A DNA stretch of 64,000 bases from Kribbella antibiotica. GTDB lineage: Bacteria; Actinomycetota; Actinomycetes; Propionibacteriales; Kribbellaceae. Positions 26,410-35,456 of the stretch are shown one piece after another. The notes beneath the pieces are model-generated. The model did not search any database, was not told the DNA's origin, and was given only the letters and a program-made list of their open reading frames with translations. Each line of letters begins with the position of its first letter. Within the stretch, counting starts at the first letter, position 1. The position numbers and the translations under genes are program-made. The stretch spans positions 1-64,000 of the forward strand of contig NZ_SMKX01000030.1 in assembly GCF_004349055.1 (NCBI RefSeq), in the 5' to 3' direction.

Positions 26410-26951
26410 AGCGCGCGGAAGTCGGCGAGCGTGCCTTCGTAGTACTGCAGGTCGTCGAACAGCTTCGCGCGGTGCACGAGCTGCGGGCTCTCGACCAGCG
26501 CCTGGCGACCGAACGACGACCAGATCGCCGACTCCGGCATCACATCCGCATCCTCGGGCAGGAACTTCAAAGCCTCCCGTACGGCGTAAGCGGCGTACTC
26601 CCAGTTGAGCTCCACAACCGAGCGGTCCTGGTCAGGTTGCCCGGTGTAGGACATGTCGGCCGTCAACGCCCGCCGACCAAACGTCGACGCGAGAATCGAC
26701 CACTGCGCCGCATCGAGCAGCGTCGACACCCCGAGCCCGAACGGCAGCCCGAGCTTGCGAGCCGCCTCTTCACTCACGTACGCGATCTCGATCGCACCCG
26801 CGGCCGAGTTGTACGTCCAGGAGGTCTCGCCCTCGACCAGGTTGATGCCGGCCTGCAGGTCCGGCGGCGGGACCGCGGGCGCGGACGAATCCGCGGCGGT
26901 GAGCACGCTCTCGTAGACCTGCGCTTCGGTCAGTGTCCTGGCGGTCAGCAT
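26400..26951 (-). CDS. 183-residue partner of the giant protein, unknown function
   Basis: I do not recognise this family. The protein is acidic overall with no signal peptide or membrane helix. It has a predicted beta segment around VEGETSWTYNSAAGAIEIAYVSEEAARKLG, helical stretches (AVREALKFLP), and an aromatic C-terminus (DDLQYYEGTLADFRALYS). The ATG overlaps the giant gene's stop (TGATG, 26949-26953), so it is translated with that protein and is probably a chaperone, immunity or complex partner. This role is inferred from coupling only. Confidence 0.75.
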   Translation of the reverse strand: MLTARTLTEAQVYESVLTAADSSAPAVPPPDLQAGINLVEGETSWTYNSAAGAIEIAYVSEEAARKLGLPFGLGVSTLLDAAQWSILASTFGRRALTADMSYTGQPDQDRSVVELNWEYAAYAVREALKFLPEDADVMPESAIWSSFGRQALVESPQLVHRAKLFDDLQYYEGTLADFRALYS

Positions 26952-29900
26952 CAGTGGTGTCGCTCCTGTTCCCGGGCCGGCTTCGACCCTACCGTGACCG
27001 GTTTGGGCGTGGGCTGCGGCCGCAACTGCTGGGCGGTCGTGCTGTAGTCGAGCCCCTTCAGCATGCTCGCCGGTACGCCGTTCTGGACCAGCGACTCGGC
27101 GACTTTCGCGTTGAAATCCTCGTTGGGCCCCAGCGCGTTGTGGACCTGCCGCAGGTCGACCCGGTTCTGCGCCATCAGCGCGATCCGCTGGTCGAGCCCG
27201 GCGAACGCCGATCCGAATCCGCGGTCGCCGCCGATCATCTTCCCGTCCGGCAGCGCGACGTACGTGTCCTCGCGGCCACGATCGAGCACCGACACCACGA
27301 CCGTTGTCTGCTCGGACTTGGCCTTGGCGATCGCATCCACCAGCGGCTGATACGGCTCGTACACTTCGTTGCCTGCGGCATCTTGCTGAACGGCGCTGGC
27401 CCGGATGTCCGCGGCGCCGGGCTGGGCGATCTCCAACTGGGCCCCGGCGAGGGCGGCATCCGCGGAGGCGCCGGTCTCCATCTTGCGGAGCGCCTCAAGA
27501 TACTCGTGCGTGAGCATCTTGACGAAGTACTGGCCCTTCGCAGCGTCAGGAATCTCCTTGCTGCGCTTGTCTTTCGCGATCGTGACGTCGTAACTGACAG
27601 GAATCCGGACGGTGACCAGCTCGCCCTCCTCGAACTTACTGGTCTCCAGCCGGTTCCCATAGGAGTCCGAGTTCTGCTCCTTCACCTGCTCACCCACCGA
27701 GCCGCTGACCGAGATCGGCCCGCCGCTCGCCCCGGCGTTCACGCTGCCAGGGCCGAGGTGACTGCCGGTGCTGGAAGTCTTGGCCGACGTCTCCCGCCGG
27801 CTGACCGCGCCGGTCTGCGCATCACCGATCGGATCCTCGGCGAGCTCGAAGCCGGTCATCCGCGCGTTGATCGTCACGGCGACCGTGCCCGACCCGTTTC
27901 CGCGAGTCGCCAGCGGCGGCAATCGCAGACCGGCCGTGCTCGTCAGGTCGCCGAAGTTCGCCTTCATCGCGGTCGCCTGGAGATAGCCGTCGAGCGTCCC
28001 CGAGTGCTCCGCGACCCCGGCCTCCCCGAGCACGCCGGGATGAGCGAGCTCGGCGGACAGGACGTCGTACAGCTGGTTGGTTCTGGCGTCGCCACGCCCG
28101 TACGGCGAGGTGCTCTCGACGATCGCGCTCTCGGTGACCTGGATCGGCCGGTGTTCGACCTGCTCGGCGGTCTGCGGGCGCGTGCCGGGCTCGCGGATGA
28201 GCTGGCGCGGCGCGTGCAGCGTGACCTCGGCTGTCACCTGACGGGGAGTGGCGACGGTCGTCCGCTCGTCGGGAGTCGTCCGGCCGAGCTTCCAGGCCGT
28301 GCTCGTCATGGCTGCCGCTCCGGCGCCGCGGAGCTTGACGACCTCGGATGTGAAGACGACCTGACGCCGTACCTCGGCGAGATCGAAATGGCCGGTCCGC
28401 GCGACCGTCGCGTTCTGCAGAGCGCTGCCCGCCGAATCGGTCCGGCTGCGCTCAGCCGCCGCCCCAACATTGCCGTCACCCGCGCTGCCGCCGGCACTCG
28501 CGCCGTACGTCGTGCTGTGGCTCACCGACTGCTCTTGGCCGCGATACGCGTAGGCCTGGTCGAGACCGATCGCCGGTACGGCGGGGATTTCCGGCGTACC
28601 GTCCACCGTGTACGAATCGACGTACCGCGCGGTGATCCGCACCTGATAGAGATCAGGCACTTGCCCATCGACCGGGACCTCGACCGTCGCGACGAAACCG
28701 CGCGGACCGAGCATGTTCTCGAAGCTGCCCTGAAACGCATCCGGGTTCAGGTTGACCCGCAGCGCCGGTGCCAACAGCTTGCTGTCGGCAAGCACCCCAG
28801 GCGCGATCTCCTCGAACTGCGGCCGCACCAGCTCGAACAGGTTGACCTGCCCGTCGGGCCCCTCGATCGACTCAAGCTGCGCCGAACCAAGACTCTCCTC
28901 GTACGCCGGTCCAAGGTCGACCGGGGTGCGTTGCGCAGCCAGCGTCTCGGTGGCGCGCAGCCGCTCCTCGACCTTCGTGGACTGGCTCGGTGCTTGCCCG
29001 CTGGCCTCGAACACCTTGGCGACAAGCTTCTCGGTGTCGTGCTCGGCAGCGAGCCCGGTCGTGACGCCGGCCCGTTCCTTGTTGTACCGCCGGACGAAAC
29101 CGGTCGCGACCTGCGGTTCCATCGTCACGCGGTCATTCAGATAGCGCTCGGCGACATCAGCCACGACCGGCAGCGGCAGGTCGAGCTTGCCGCTCGCATA
29201 AAGCGCGAGCGCCCGCCGCTCGGCCATAGCCTTCTGCGCCAGGGCGTCATCCAGCGGAATCGTCTGTACGACGGTTCCCTGGCTGTCGACGATGTCGGCC
29301 TCCAGCTCGTAGCGCTCAAGCAGTTCGTAGTGGGTGCCAGTGTTGACCTGCAGCCATTCCTGACCGGTTGCTCGACTGGTGCTGCGGGATTCCGACGTAC
29401 CGGCGTTGCGGCCGAGGGACGCCGTACCGAGCACTGCTGAGCTGTCGGCGTTGACCTGACCGCCGCCGCCTTCGACGCCGACCCCGCCTGAGGTCGACGT
29501 ACCGGAGGTGAAGCCCGCGTCGGTGAGAGTCAGGTTGACGTTGGCGGTGTTCTGCTGGCTGACGGCCAGGAACTGCTGGTCGACCGCGCGGCCGCGGAGC
29601 ACGACCTTGTACTCCTGCGCGCGGATGCTTCGGTCGTGGACGGCTTCGGCGGGGTTGGCCGGTGGCGGGGTGACGATCATCGGCACCTCGAAGCTGCCGT
29701 TCATCCAATCCGGATGCGCGACGAGGCTCTCCGAGGACAACGCGGCGTGCAGTTGCAGCACGGCGCTGGAGTCTTTTCTGAAGGCCTCCGACTCAGTGAA
29801 GATCCGGTCGGCCGGATTCCCGGCGTCGACGGCAACGGTGATCGCCTGCCGGACGGCGAGGTCGCTCGGCGCCTTCGCCGGTTTGGTGAGATCCGGCTCA

Positions 29901-32900
29901 GCCCGCGTCAGCGAGCTCTCGTAGGCGAGATCGACCGAACCCTGTACGTCGGCGATCGGCTCGGCCTGGCCCAGCTCGCGGAAGGTGATCCGGACGCCTT
30001 GCCGAAGCACGTCGAGCGGTTCGGTGCTCTCGGTCAGCGTGACCCGGTTGACGCGTCGGCCGCTCGTCCACGACAAGCTGCGGCCGAGCGCGTTCCGGTT
30101 GAGCTTCAGACCGAACTTGCCCGCGAGCCCGCGCAGACCCGAGTTCGGGCCGTCGGCCGCGTTGACGCCGGCGGACAGCGGCATGGACCTCGAGCGGCTC
30201 GACGAACGACTGGTCGCGCCCGAGGCGATGCCGAGTCTGACCACGTTGCGCCCAGGCGTCGTACCGCGGCCGGTGACGTCGTTGAAGTCCTGCTCGACGC
30301 CCAGCCGGAAGTGCCGGTACTCCGGCGTCCGGCCGGTGTGCTGGTTGACGAGGGTGACTGGGATGCCGCCCTGGCAGGCCTGGTTGATACCGGCCTGGAT
30401 GCGGTGCGCGGTGATGTTCTGGACGATCCGGTCGTAGTTGGCACGCTGACCCGCGTAGTGCAGCTCATCGGCGAACTGCGCCTTGGGCAGAGGCTGGTGG
30501 TCGTCGTCGAGCGGCGGCACGAGGCCCATCGCGCTCAGGTTGGCCAGCGCGTCCAGCTGGGCCTGGTCCGCGCCCTGCAGGTTGGAGGCGAGCGCCTTGC
30601 CCGGGCCACGCATCTGGTTCGGGCCGTCGCCAAGCCAAGGCGGCAGGGTCTGCGGGCCGGTCGGCGGCTCGGGGTCACCACGCAACAACGCGCGTCCGTC
30701 TTGGTCGAACCGCGTTGCGCCCGCCTCATCCCGCCGTACGGCGGCTGCCGCAGCAGGTCCACCCGCGCGCAGCAGGTCGTTCTCGGTGATCCGGAGCCGG
30801 CCTTCGCAGACGTCGTCGACGACGATCGGGTCCGCTTTGCGATCGGTCAGTTTGCGCAGCGTGGCCTTGACCTTGAAGTCGACGAGCACGCCTTGTGTCG
30901 GACCTTGGTCGCGATGGACGGTCGGGGTGATCGCCGTCGTACTGACGTTTTGGCCGCCGGAGTGGCTGACGTTGCGCCCGGCGCCGACGCCTGGCGTCAC
31001 GTCGAGCGTGGTCGAGCCGACGTTGTGCAGCGGGTTGAGGCCGACTCCGGCCGTCGCGGTCACCGAGGTGCTGTAGTTCTCGCTGGCGTTGATTCCGGAG
31101 AAGTCGACCTCGACGGCCTCCTTCCAGACCTCGTTGCTCGATTCGCCGCTCAGCTTGGCCGTGCTCCACACGGGCTCGAACTCGAGAGTCAGCTCGTAGC
31201 CGGGACGACCGTCGACCGAGATCGGCCGGGTGAACCCACCGGGCTTGGTGAACTCGTGCAGCAACCTGGTCGTGTCGCCGGTGATCATGCCGTTGATCTG
31301 GTCGTAGCCGACGCGATCCAGGTCGGGTACCTGGCTGACCAGGCGATCGCTGAGGACCTGCAGGCCGTTGATCCGGTTGACGGTGTGTGGCGGGAAGTTT
31401 TTCTCGACCTCATCGCCCCGGCCGAGGTCCTTGAGCGTCACGGTCTTGGCGGGCGGCTTGACCGTGTAGGCGCTCGGCACCCACGTGAGTTGCTGACCGG
31501 CATCGGCGGTCTCAGGCGTCGACCACGGCTCGGTGGGGGAGTTGCGGACCTCGATCTCCCACTCGCCGGTCCATTGGTAGAGCAGCGACTCGCCTCGGTC
31601 GTCATCGACATGGCCGAACTGACCGTGCTGGGAGAAACCCGAGCCCTGGGTCAGCGCCTTCCCATGCGTGACGTCACCGCGCGGAGCGATCACCTGGCCG
31701 ATCGTGTTCACCACGCTGCCTGGGGGTGCGGCTGCGAGGAGCGGTTGCAGGTTGACGCCGTACGACGTAGTTGATGAGTGGCTGCTGGTGATGCCCACGC
31801 CTTGGCCGCCGGCGCCGACCGTGCCGGTCATCTGCTCGGCGAGGTCATAGTCGCGGTCGGCGACCTCGGTGAAGTCGCGGCGCTTCATCTTTAAGCGGAC
31901 CTGCGCGAAGTCGGGGCCGACCGGGACGACCATGCCGTCCTTGGACATCAGCCGGCGGTACTCGGCGTTCGGGATCGCGCGCGGCGCGCGGTCGTCGAGC
32001 CGGTGCTGGATGCCTTGGGCCGTTAGTGCTCTGTTGATGTCGTCAGTGGGGACAAGGAGCGGGGGACCGGTCGGTACGCCGGTCTCCAGGACGTCCTTGA
32101 CCGGCATCGCCTGCGCGGTGCTTGCTTCGTAGACCTCGGCCCGGTCGGCCGCTTCGGTGGCCAAGGCGGTGAGCTCGGCAGGCGGCGTACCGGGGGTCTC
32201 GATCGCGGTCTGCAAGTCGCGGTAGCCGGTCAGGGTGTGCTGTGCGTCCTCGGCCGCCTGACGATAGGCGCCGGCGAGTTCGATGTGCCGCTGCGCTTTG
32301 TTGCTGGCAGCAACTGCTTCGACGCGGAATCCTCGGGCTCGTTCAGGGGCGCCGAGGTCGCGCAGCTGCTCCTCGGCAAGCGCCTTCCCCTGCAGGTCGG
32401 CAGCCTCGGTGGTGGCTTCGGCGGCCGTGGTCACCTTCTTGTCGGCCAGCTTGGTGAGCTCGGCGACCGAGGATTCGAGCTCACCGATCTGGTTGACGAC
32501 CTGCTGGCGGAGCGCGGTCGGCGGGTTGGCCGCACGCAGGCGCTCGGCAGCGCGCCCCAGGGCGATGGCGTCAGGCGCCGATCGCGCATCCGGCCCCCAC
32601 GGGAGCTCGGGGAGCGCGCCACCGCGCCGCTTGATCGTGGTGGCGAGACCTTCGAGATCTCTTCTGATGTCGGTGACCGGTCGGCCTGGGGTGACCTGCG
32701 CTTGCCGCCATTCCTTCGAGAGCAGCTGGTACGTCGCGAAGTCCGCGCGCAGGCGGATGTCGCGGCGCTCGGGGCCGAACGCGTAGCGCAGCCGACCGAG
32801 CATGCTGGTCGGTCTCGTGCGTTCGGCGGCAACCTCCTGCGTCATCAGGCTGATCTGGTGGGTCCAGATCTGCGCGAGTTGCGCGTCGGCGACGTTGGGG

Positions 32901-33718
32901 GAGATGCGCAGTACGTGCGGGTCTTCCGGCGTACCGGCGCTGAGACGGCCTTGCGCGAGCAGTGTGCCGACAGTTGAGGCGATCTCGACGCGGACGTGTT
33001 GGGGTTGTTCGCCTGATGCGGTTTGGAGAACGACGAGTCCGGAATCGACCGTGGGGTTGGTGTTCAGGCCGACGTCGTCCGCGGTAAGACTCGCGAGGTG
33101 TTGGAGTGCGATGTCTGAGGTGAGCTCGTTTGAGCGGATCGTCGGGACGAGGCTGGTGGCGTCGACTGCCCGAGTGAGCGTGCGTCGTCGGGATAACCGC
33201 CGCTGCGGTCCAGCGCTCATCCCACTCGCGCCCGCCCCGCTCGTGGTACGACTGATGGTTTGGGCTGCCGCGGCAACGCGGGTGACCGAAGCCGACCTTG
33301 CGTCACCGGGGAAAGTGAGAAGACGCGCCGCGGCTTCCGGCGATTCCTCGGCAGCGCTGCGGAGCGCGACCCGCAACATCGCGCGGGCCTCATCCTGCTG
33401 GGATTGGTCCAACCCCGGGGCCGCGAGCAATCGATCCAGCGCAGCAGCCGCGCCGAGACCAGGCAATTCGTTGCGTGAACGCGCCGACTCCGCGCCGAGC
33501 AGGGCGACCGCCTCGGCGACGATCCGCTCGTCGCGGACCTGATCGGCGGCGCGCCGGGCGAGATAGGTCTGCAACGACTCGGCGAGCTGAGCGGGCAGGA
33601 CGTCGTACCGGCTGGTCAGCCAGACGCGGCCGTCGCGCAACGGGACAGCGGCCGGCCAAGCGATCCCCAACGCGGTCGCGATCGCCGTCCGGGCACGGGT
33701 CTGCGGGTCGGTCACCAC
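26951..33718 (-). CDS. Giant (~2255 aa) modular protein with helical head and repeated Ser/Thr/Gly-rich beta modules
   Basis: I do not recognise a named domain. No signal peptide or hydrophobic transmembrane helix is seen. Residues 1 to ~620 look helical, with a coiled-coil-like stretch near 405-520 (ELESSVAELTKLADKK). From ~625 to ~2050 there are about six modules of 230-340 residues. Each contains a Ser/Thr/Gly-rich alternating segment flanked by regular beta strands: near 628-665, 876-953, 1153-1244, 1384-1476, 1724-1796 and 1961-2048. The pattern recalls amphipathic hairpins of beta-pore-formers, but this is only resemblance. The C-terminal ~90 residues are Pro/Lys-rich at the end. GGAGG sits just upstream of paired GTGs (33718 and 33715; the second has better spacing). 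Confidence 0.85.
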   Translation of the reverse strand: MVTDPQTRARTAIATALGIAWPAAVPLRDGRVWLTSRYDVLPAQLAESLQTYLARRAADQVRDERIVAEAVALLGAESARSRNELPGLGAAAALDRLLAAPGLDQSQQDEARAMLRVALRSAAEESPEAAARLLTFPGDARSASVTRVAAAAQTISRTTSGAGASGMSAGPQRRLSRRRTLTRAVDATSLVPTIRSNELTSDIALQHLASLTADDVGLNTNPTVDSGLVVLQTASGEQPQHVRVEIASTVGTLLAQGRLSAGTPEDPHVLRISPNVADAQLAQIWTHQISLMTQEVAAERTRPTSMLGRLRYAFGPERRDIRLRADFATYQLLSKEWRQAQVTPGRPVTDIRRDLEGLATTIKRRGGALPELPWGPDARSAPDAIALGRAAERLRAANPPTALRQQVVNQIGELESSVAELTKLADKKVTTAAEATTEAADLQGKALAEEQLRDLGAPERARGFRVEAVAASNKAQRHIELAGAYRQAAEDAQHTLTGYRDLQTAIETPGTPPAELTALATEAADRAEVYEASTAQAMPVKDVLETGVPTGPPLLVPTDDINRALTAQGIQHRLDDRAPRAIPNAEYRRLMSKDGMVVPVGPDFAQVRLKMKRRDFTEVADRDYDLAEQMTGTVGAGGQGVGITSSHSSTTSYGVNLQPLLAAAPPGSVVNTIGQVIAPRGDVTHGKALTQGSGFSQHGQFGHVDDDRGESLLYQWTGEWEIEVRNSPTEPWSTPETADAGQQLTWVPSAYTVKPPAKTVTLKDLGRGDEVEKNFPPHTVNRINGLQVLSDRLVSQVPDLDRVGYDQINGMITGDTTRLLHEFTKPGGFTRPISVDGRPGYELTLEFEPVWSTAKLSGESSNEVWKEAVEVDFSGINASENYSTSVTATAGVGLNPLHNVGSTTLDVTPGVGAGRNVSHSGGQNVSTTAITPTVHRDQGPTQGVLVDFKVKATLRKLTDRKADPIVVDDVCEGRLRITENDLLRAGGPAAAAAVRRDEAGATRFDQDGRALLRGDPEPPTGPQTLPPWLGDGPNQMRGPGKALASNLQGADQAQLDALANLSAMGLVPPLDDDHQPLPKAQFADELHYAGQRANYDRIVQNITAHRIQAGINQACQGGIPVTLVNQHTGRTPEYRHFRLGVEQDFNDVTGRGTTPGRNVVRLGIASGATSRSSSRSRSMPLSAGVNAADGPNSGLRGLAGKFGLKLNRNALGRSLSWTSGRRVNRVTLTESTEPLDVLRQGVRITFRELGQAEPIADVQGSVDLAYESSLTRAEPDLTKPAKAPSDLAVRQAITVAVDAGNPADRIFTESEAFRKDSSAVLQLHAALSSESLVAHPDWMNGSFEVPMIVTPPPANPAEAVHDRSIRAQEYKVVLRGRAVDQQFLAVSQQNTANVNLTLTDAGFTSGTSTSGGVGVEGGGGQVNADSSAVLGTASLGRNAGTSESRSTSRATGQEWLQVNTGTHYELLERYELEADIVDSQGTVVQTIPLDDALAQKAMAERRALALYASGKLDLPLPVVADVAERYLNDRVTMEPQVATGFVRRYNKERAGVTTGLAAEHDTEKLVAKVFEASGQAPSQSTKVEERLRATETLAAQRTPVDLGPAYEESLGSAQLESIEGPDGQVNLFELVRPQFEEIAPGVLADSKLLAPALRVNLNPDAFQGSFENMLGPRGFVATVEVPVDGQVPDLYQVRITARYVDSYTVDGTPEIPAVPAIGLDQAYAYRGQEQSVSHSTTYGASAGGSAGDGNVGAAAERSRTDSAGSALQNATVARTGHFDLAEVRRQVVFTSEVVKLRGAGAAAMTSTAWKLGRTTPDERTTVATPRQVTAEVTLHAPRQLIREPGTRPQTAEQVEHRPIQVTESAIVESTSPYGRGDARTNQLYDVLSAELAHPGVLGEAGVAEHSGTLDGYLQATAMKANFGDLTSTAGLRLPPLATRGNGSGTVAVTINARMTGFELAEDPIGDAQTGAVSRRETSAKTSSTGSHLGPGSVNAGASGGPISVSGSVGEQVKEQNSDSYGNRLETSKFEEGELVTVRIPVSYDVTIAKDKRSKEIPDAAKGQYFVKMLTHEYLEALRKMETGASADAALAGAQLEIAQPGAADIRASAVQQDAAGNEVYEPYQPLVDAIAKAKSEQTTVVVSVLDRGREDTYVALPDGKMIGGDRGFGSAFAGLDQRIALMAQNRVDLRQVHNALGPNEDFNAKVAESLVQNGVPASMLKGLDYSTTAQQLRPQPTPKPVTVGSKPAREQERHH

Positions 33719-33915
33719 ACCTCCGAGAGTCGTCTGGCCGGGACGCTAGCAAAGATCCGGTTACTCGCCAGCTACTCACAGCATCCGTTCTGTTAACGAT
33801 TTACGACCAGGGCGGGGGCCTAGACCAGTTTTTCGGCACGGCGCCAGGGTCGCAGGCCGGTAACGGCCGCCGCCGGTTGGCGAGATTGGCACCGCGATGC
33901 CATTACGGTAGGCGC

Positions 33916-34656
33916 GTGAGTCTCTCGTCCTCCACGCGCAGCCCTGCCCCCAACGCCCGCGGTAAGGGCCGACCGGTCGGCGGTGGTACGAACCGCCTCC
34001 CGAGCAACCGAGAGCGGCGGCCAGCTCTGGCCGCGCTGGCGGTGATCCTGATTCTGCTCGGCGCTGCCGGGTCCGCCTTGATCGCCGTGACCAGCGGCAA
34101 CCGCGACGCGTATGTCGTGATCAAGGTGAAGGAGCTTCCTCCCGGCCACCAGATCGTCGAGAACGACTTGGACAGTGGTGACTTGGCCGGCGAGACCGGT
34201 GGTTTGGTCAAGTGGGCTGACCGGAAGCAGGTCATCGACAAGTACACGACCGGCTGGCTCTACAAAGGTCAGTACGTGGGCGGCGACAGTGTGAACGCCA
34301 CTGTGCCGATTCCGGCGGGTGGAGCGCAGGTTGGTGTTGTGCTCGAAGCCGGCCGTGCGCCTTCTGACGGCATCGACCCCGGCGACATCGTGTCGGTCGT
34401 CCGGGTTCCGACCGGTAGCCAGGACAGCGTCGCCGCATCGACGATCGTGTCGGCTGCCTACGTGATGTCTTCAGACGGCGACATCGTCCCCCAGCCGGGC
34501 ACCAAGGTCACCGTTGACAAGCTCAACGTGACCATTCTCGTGCCGCTCGGCAAGGCCACCACCGTCGCGGCCGCGGCGTCCGCGAAGACGCTGGTGCTGG
34601 TGAAACTCGCCCCAGGCACCAAGCCCGACGTACCGCGTAGCAACGGGGGCGGCTGA
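33916..34656 (+). CDS. cpaB: SAF-domain CpaB/RcpC-like pilus assembly protein
   Basis: About 246 residues. A basic N-terminus precedes one membrane helix (LAALAVILILLGAAGSALIAV), then a SAF domain begins at YVVIKVKELPPGHQIVENDL with the tandem pattern DKYTTGWLYKGQYVGGDSVNATVPIPAGG. Tad/Flp systems use CpaB in the periplasm or at the cell surface. The GTG at 33916 has TAGG a few bases upstream, and the preceding open frame back to 33475 is a shadow of the giant gene. It is the first gene of the Tad cluster and its stop overlaps the next ATG. Confidence 0.88.
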   Translation: MSLSSSTRSPAPNARGKGRPVGGGTNRLPSNRERRPALAALAVILILLGAAGSALIAVTSGNRDAYVVIKVKELPPGHQIVENDLDSGDLAGETGGLVKWADRKQVIDKYTTGWLYKGQYVGGDSVNATVPIPAGGAQVGVVLEAGRAPSDGIDPGDIVSVVRVPTGSQDSVAASTIVSAAYVMSSDGDIVPQPGTKVTVDKLNVTILVPLGKATTVAAAASAKTLVLVKLAPGTKPDVPRSNGGG

Positions 34657-35456
34657 TGGCACTCGTCGCGCTGGCAAGCGCCAAAGGATCTCCTGGCGTC
34701 ACTACTGCCAGTCTCGTGATCGGCGCGCTCTGGCCGCGACAGGTGTTGTTGGCCGAGTGTGACCCCTCCGGCAGCGATGTCGGTATCCGGATGACCGCAC
34801 CTGGCGGTACGCCGCTCAACTCCGATCGCGGTCTCGTCAGCCTCGCGGCCGCTAGCCGCAAAGGCCTCGGCGACGAGGTCGTCATGCAGCACAGTCAGCA
34901 GCTCGACGGTGGGCTCGACGTACTGCTTGGTGTGCGCTCGCCGGAACAGGTCGGCGGAATGGGCGGTCTCTGGCATCCGCTGGGCGTCACGTTCAACCAG
35001 ATGCAGACAGGCGACGTACTGGCTGACTGTGGCCGGATCAGTTCGACCTCGCCGCAGCTGCCGATCATTCACTCGGCACGGCTCATCGTGATGGTGTGCT
35101 CGGCGACCGGTTCGTCGGTGGCGCATCTGCGCGAGCGGCTGGCGACGCTGGTGCACCACGTCGACGCACAGCTCGGCGTGATCGTCGTCGCGGATCCGAA
35201 GAAGCGCGACGCGGTGAAGCAGGTGTGGTCGGTGCTGGACGCGATGTCCGCGCCGGTGCGGCACCGCTGGCATCTGGCGCTCGACCCGGTCGGTGCGGCG
35301 TTCTTCGAAGGGCAAGGTCATGGCCGGCTCGAGAAGACCCAGCTGATCCGCTCGGCGACCGACATCACCGCCGAGATGGCTTCGCTGGTCTCAGCCCAGC
35401 ATGGTTTCGACATGGCGCAGGCCGCGTTCCCGCAGGGGGAGTGGAATGAGCGCTGA
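34656..35456 (+). CDS. TadZ/CpaE-like MinD/ParA-family protein with degenerate P-loop
   Basis: A 266-residue protein with the MinD/ParA fold: N-terminal deviant Walker region ASAKGSPGVTTAS, VLLAECDPSGSDVG, and a later ADCGRISS switch region. The P-loop reads KGSPGVTT, where the usual lysine before the Thr pair is Val, so ATP hydrolysis may be lost while the fold is kept. In Tad systems TadZ/CpaE places the machinery at the membrane. The ATG overlaps cpaB, and the end overlaps tadA by 11 nt. Confidence 0.85.
   Translation: MALVALASAKGSPGVTTASLVIGALWPRQVLLAECDPSGSDVGIRMTAPGGTPLNSDRGLVSLAAASRKGLGDEVVMQHSQQLDGGLDVLLGVRSPEQVGGMGGLWHPLGVTFNQMQTGDVLADCGRISSTSPQLPIIHSARLIVMVCSATGSSVAHLRERLATLVHHVDAQLGVIVVADPKKRDAVKQVWSVLDAMSAPVRHRWHLALDPVGAAFFEGQGHGRLEKTQLIRSATDITAEMASLVSAQHGFDMAQAAFPQGEWNER

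Noticed and set aside
26933..29440. 835-residue plus-strand open frame opposite the giant gene
   Set aside because: It is an Arg/Asp/Val-rich shadow without RBS or domains. The minus-strand frame is continuous over 6.7 kb and coupled to the downstream gene.
26951..33718. Giant protein considered as a nonribosomal peptide or polyketide synthase
   Set aside because: No adenylation, condensation, ketosynthase or carrier motifs are present.
34656..35456. ParA-like gene considered as a plasmid or chromosome partition gene
   Set aside because: It overlaps cpaB and tadA, has no parB or parS nearby, and has a degenerate P-loop; a TadZ/CpaE role fits better.
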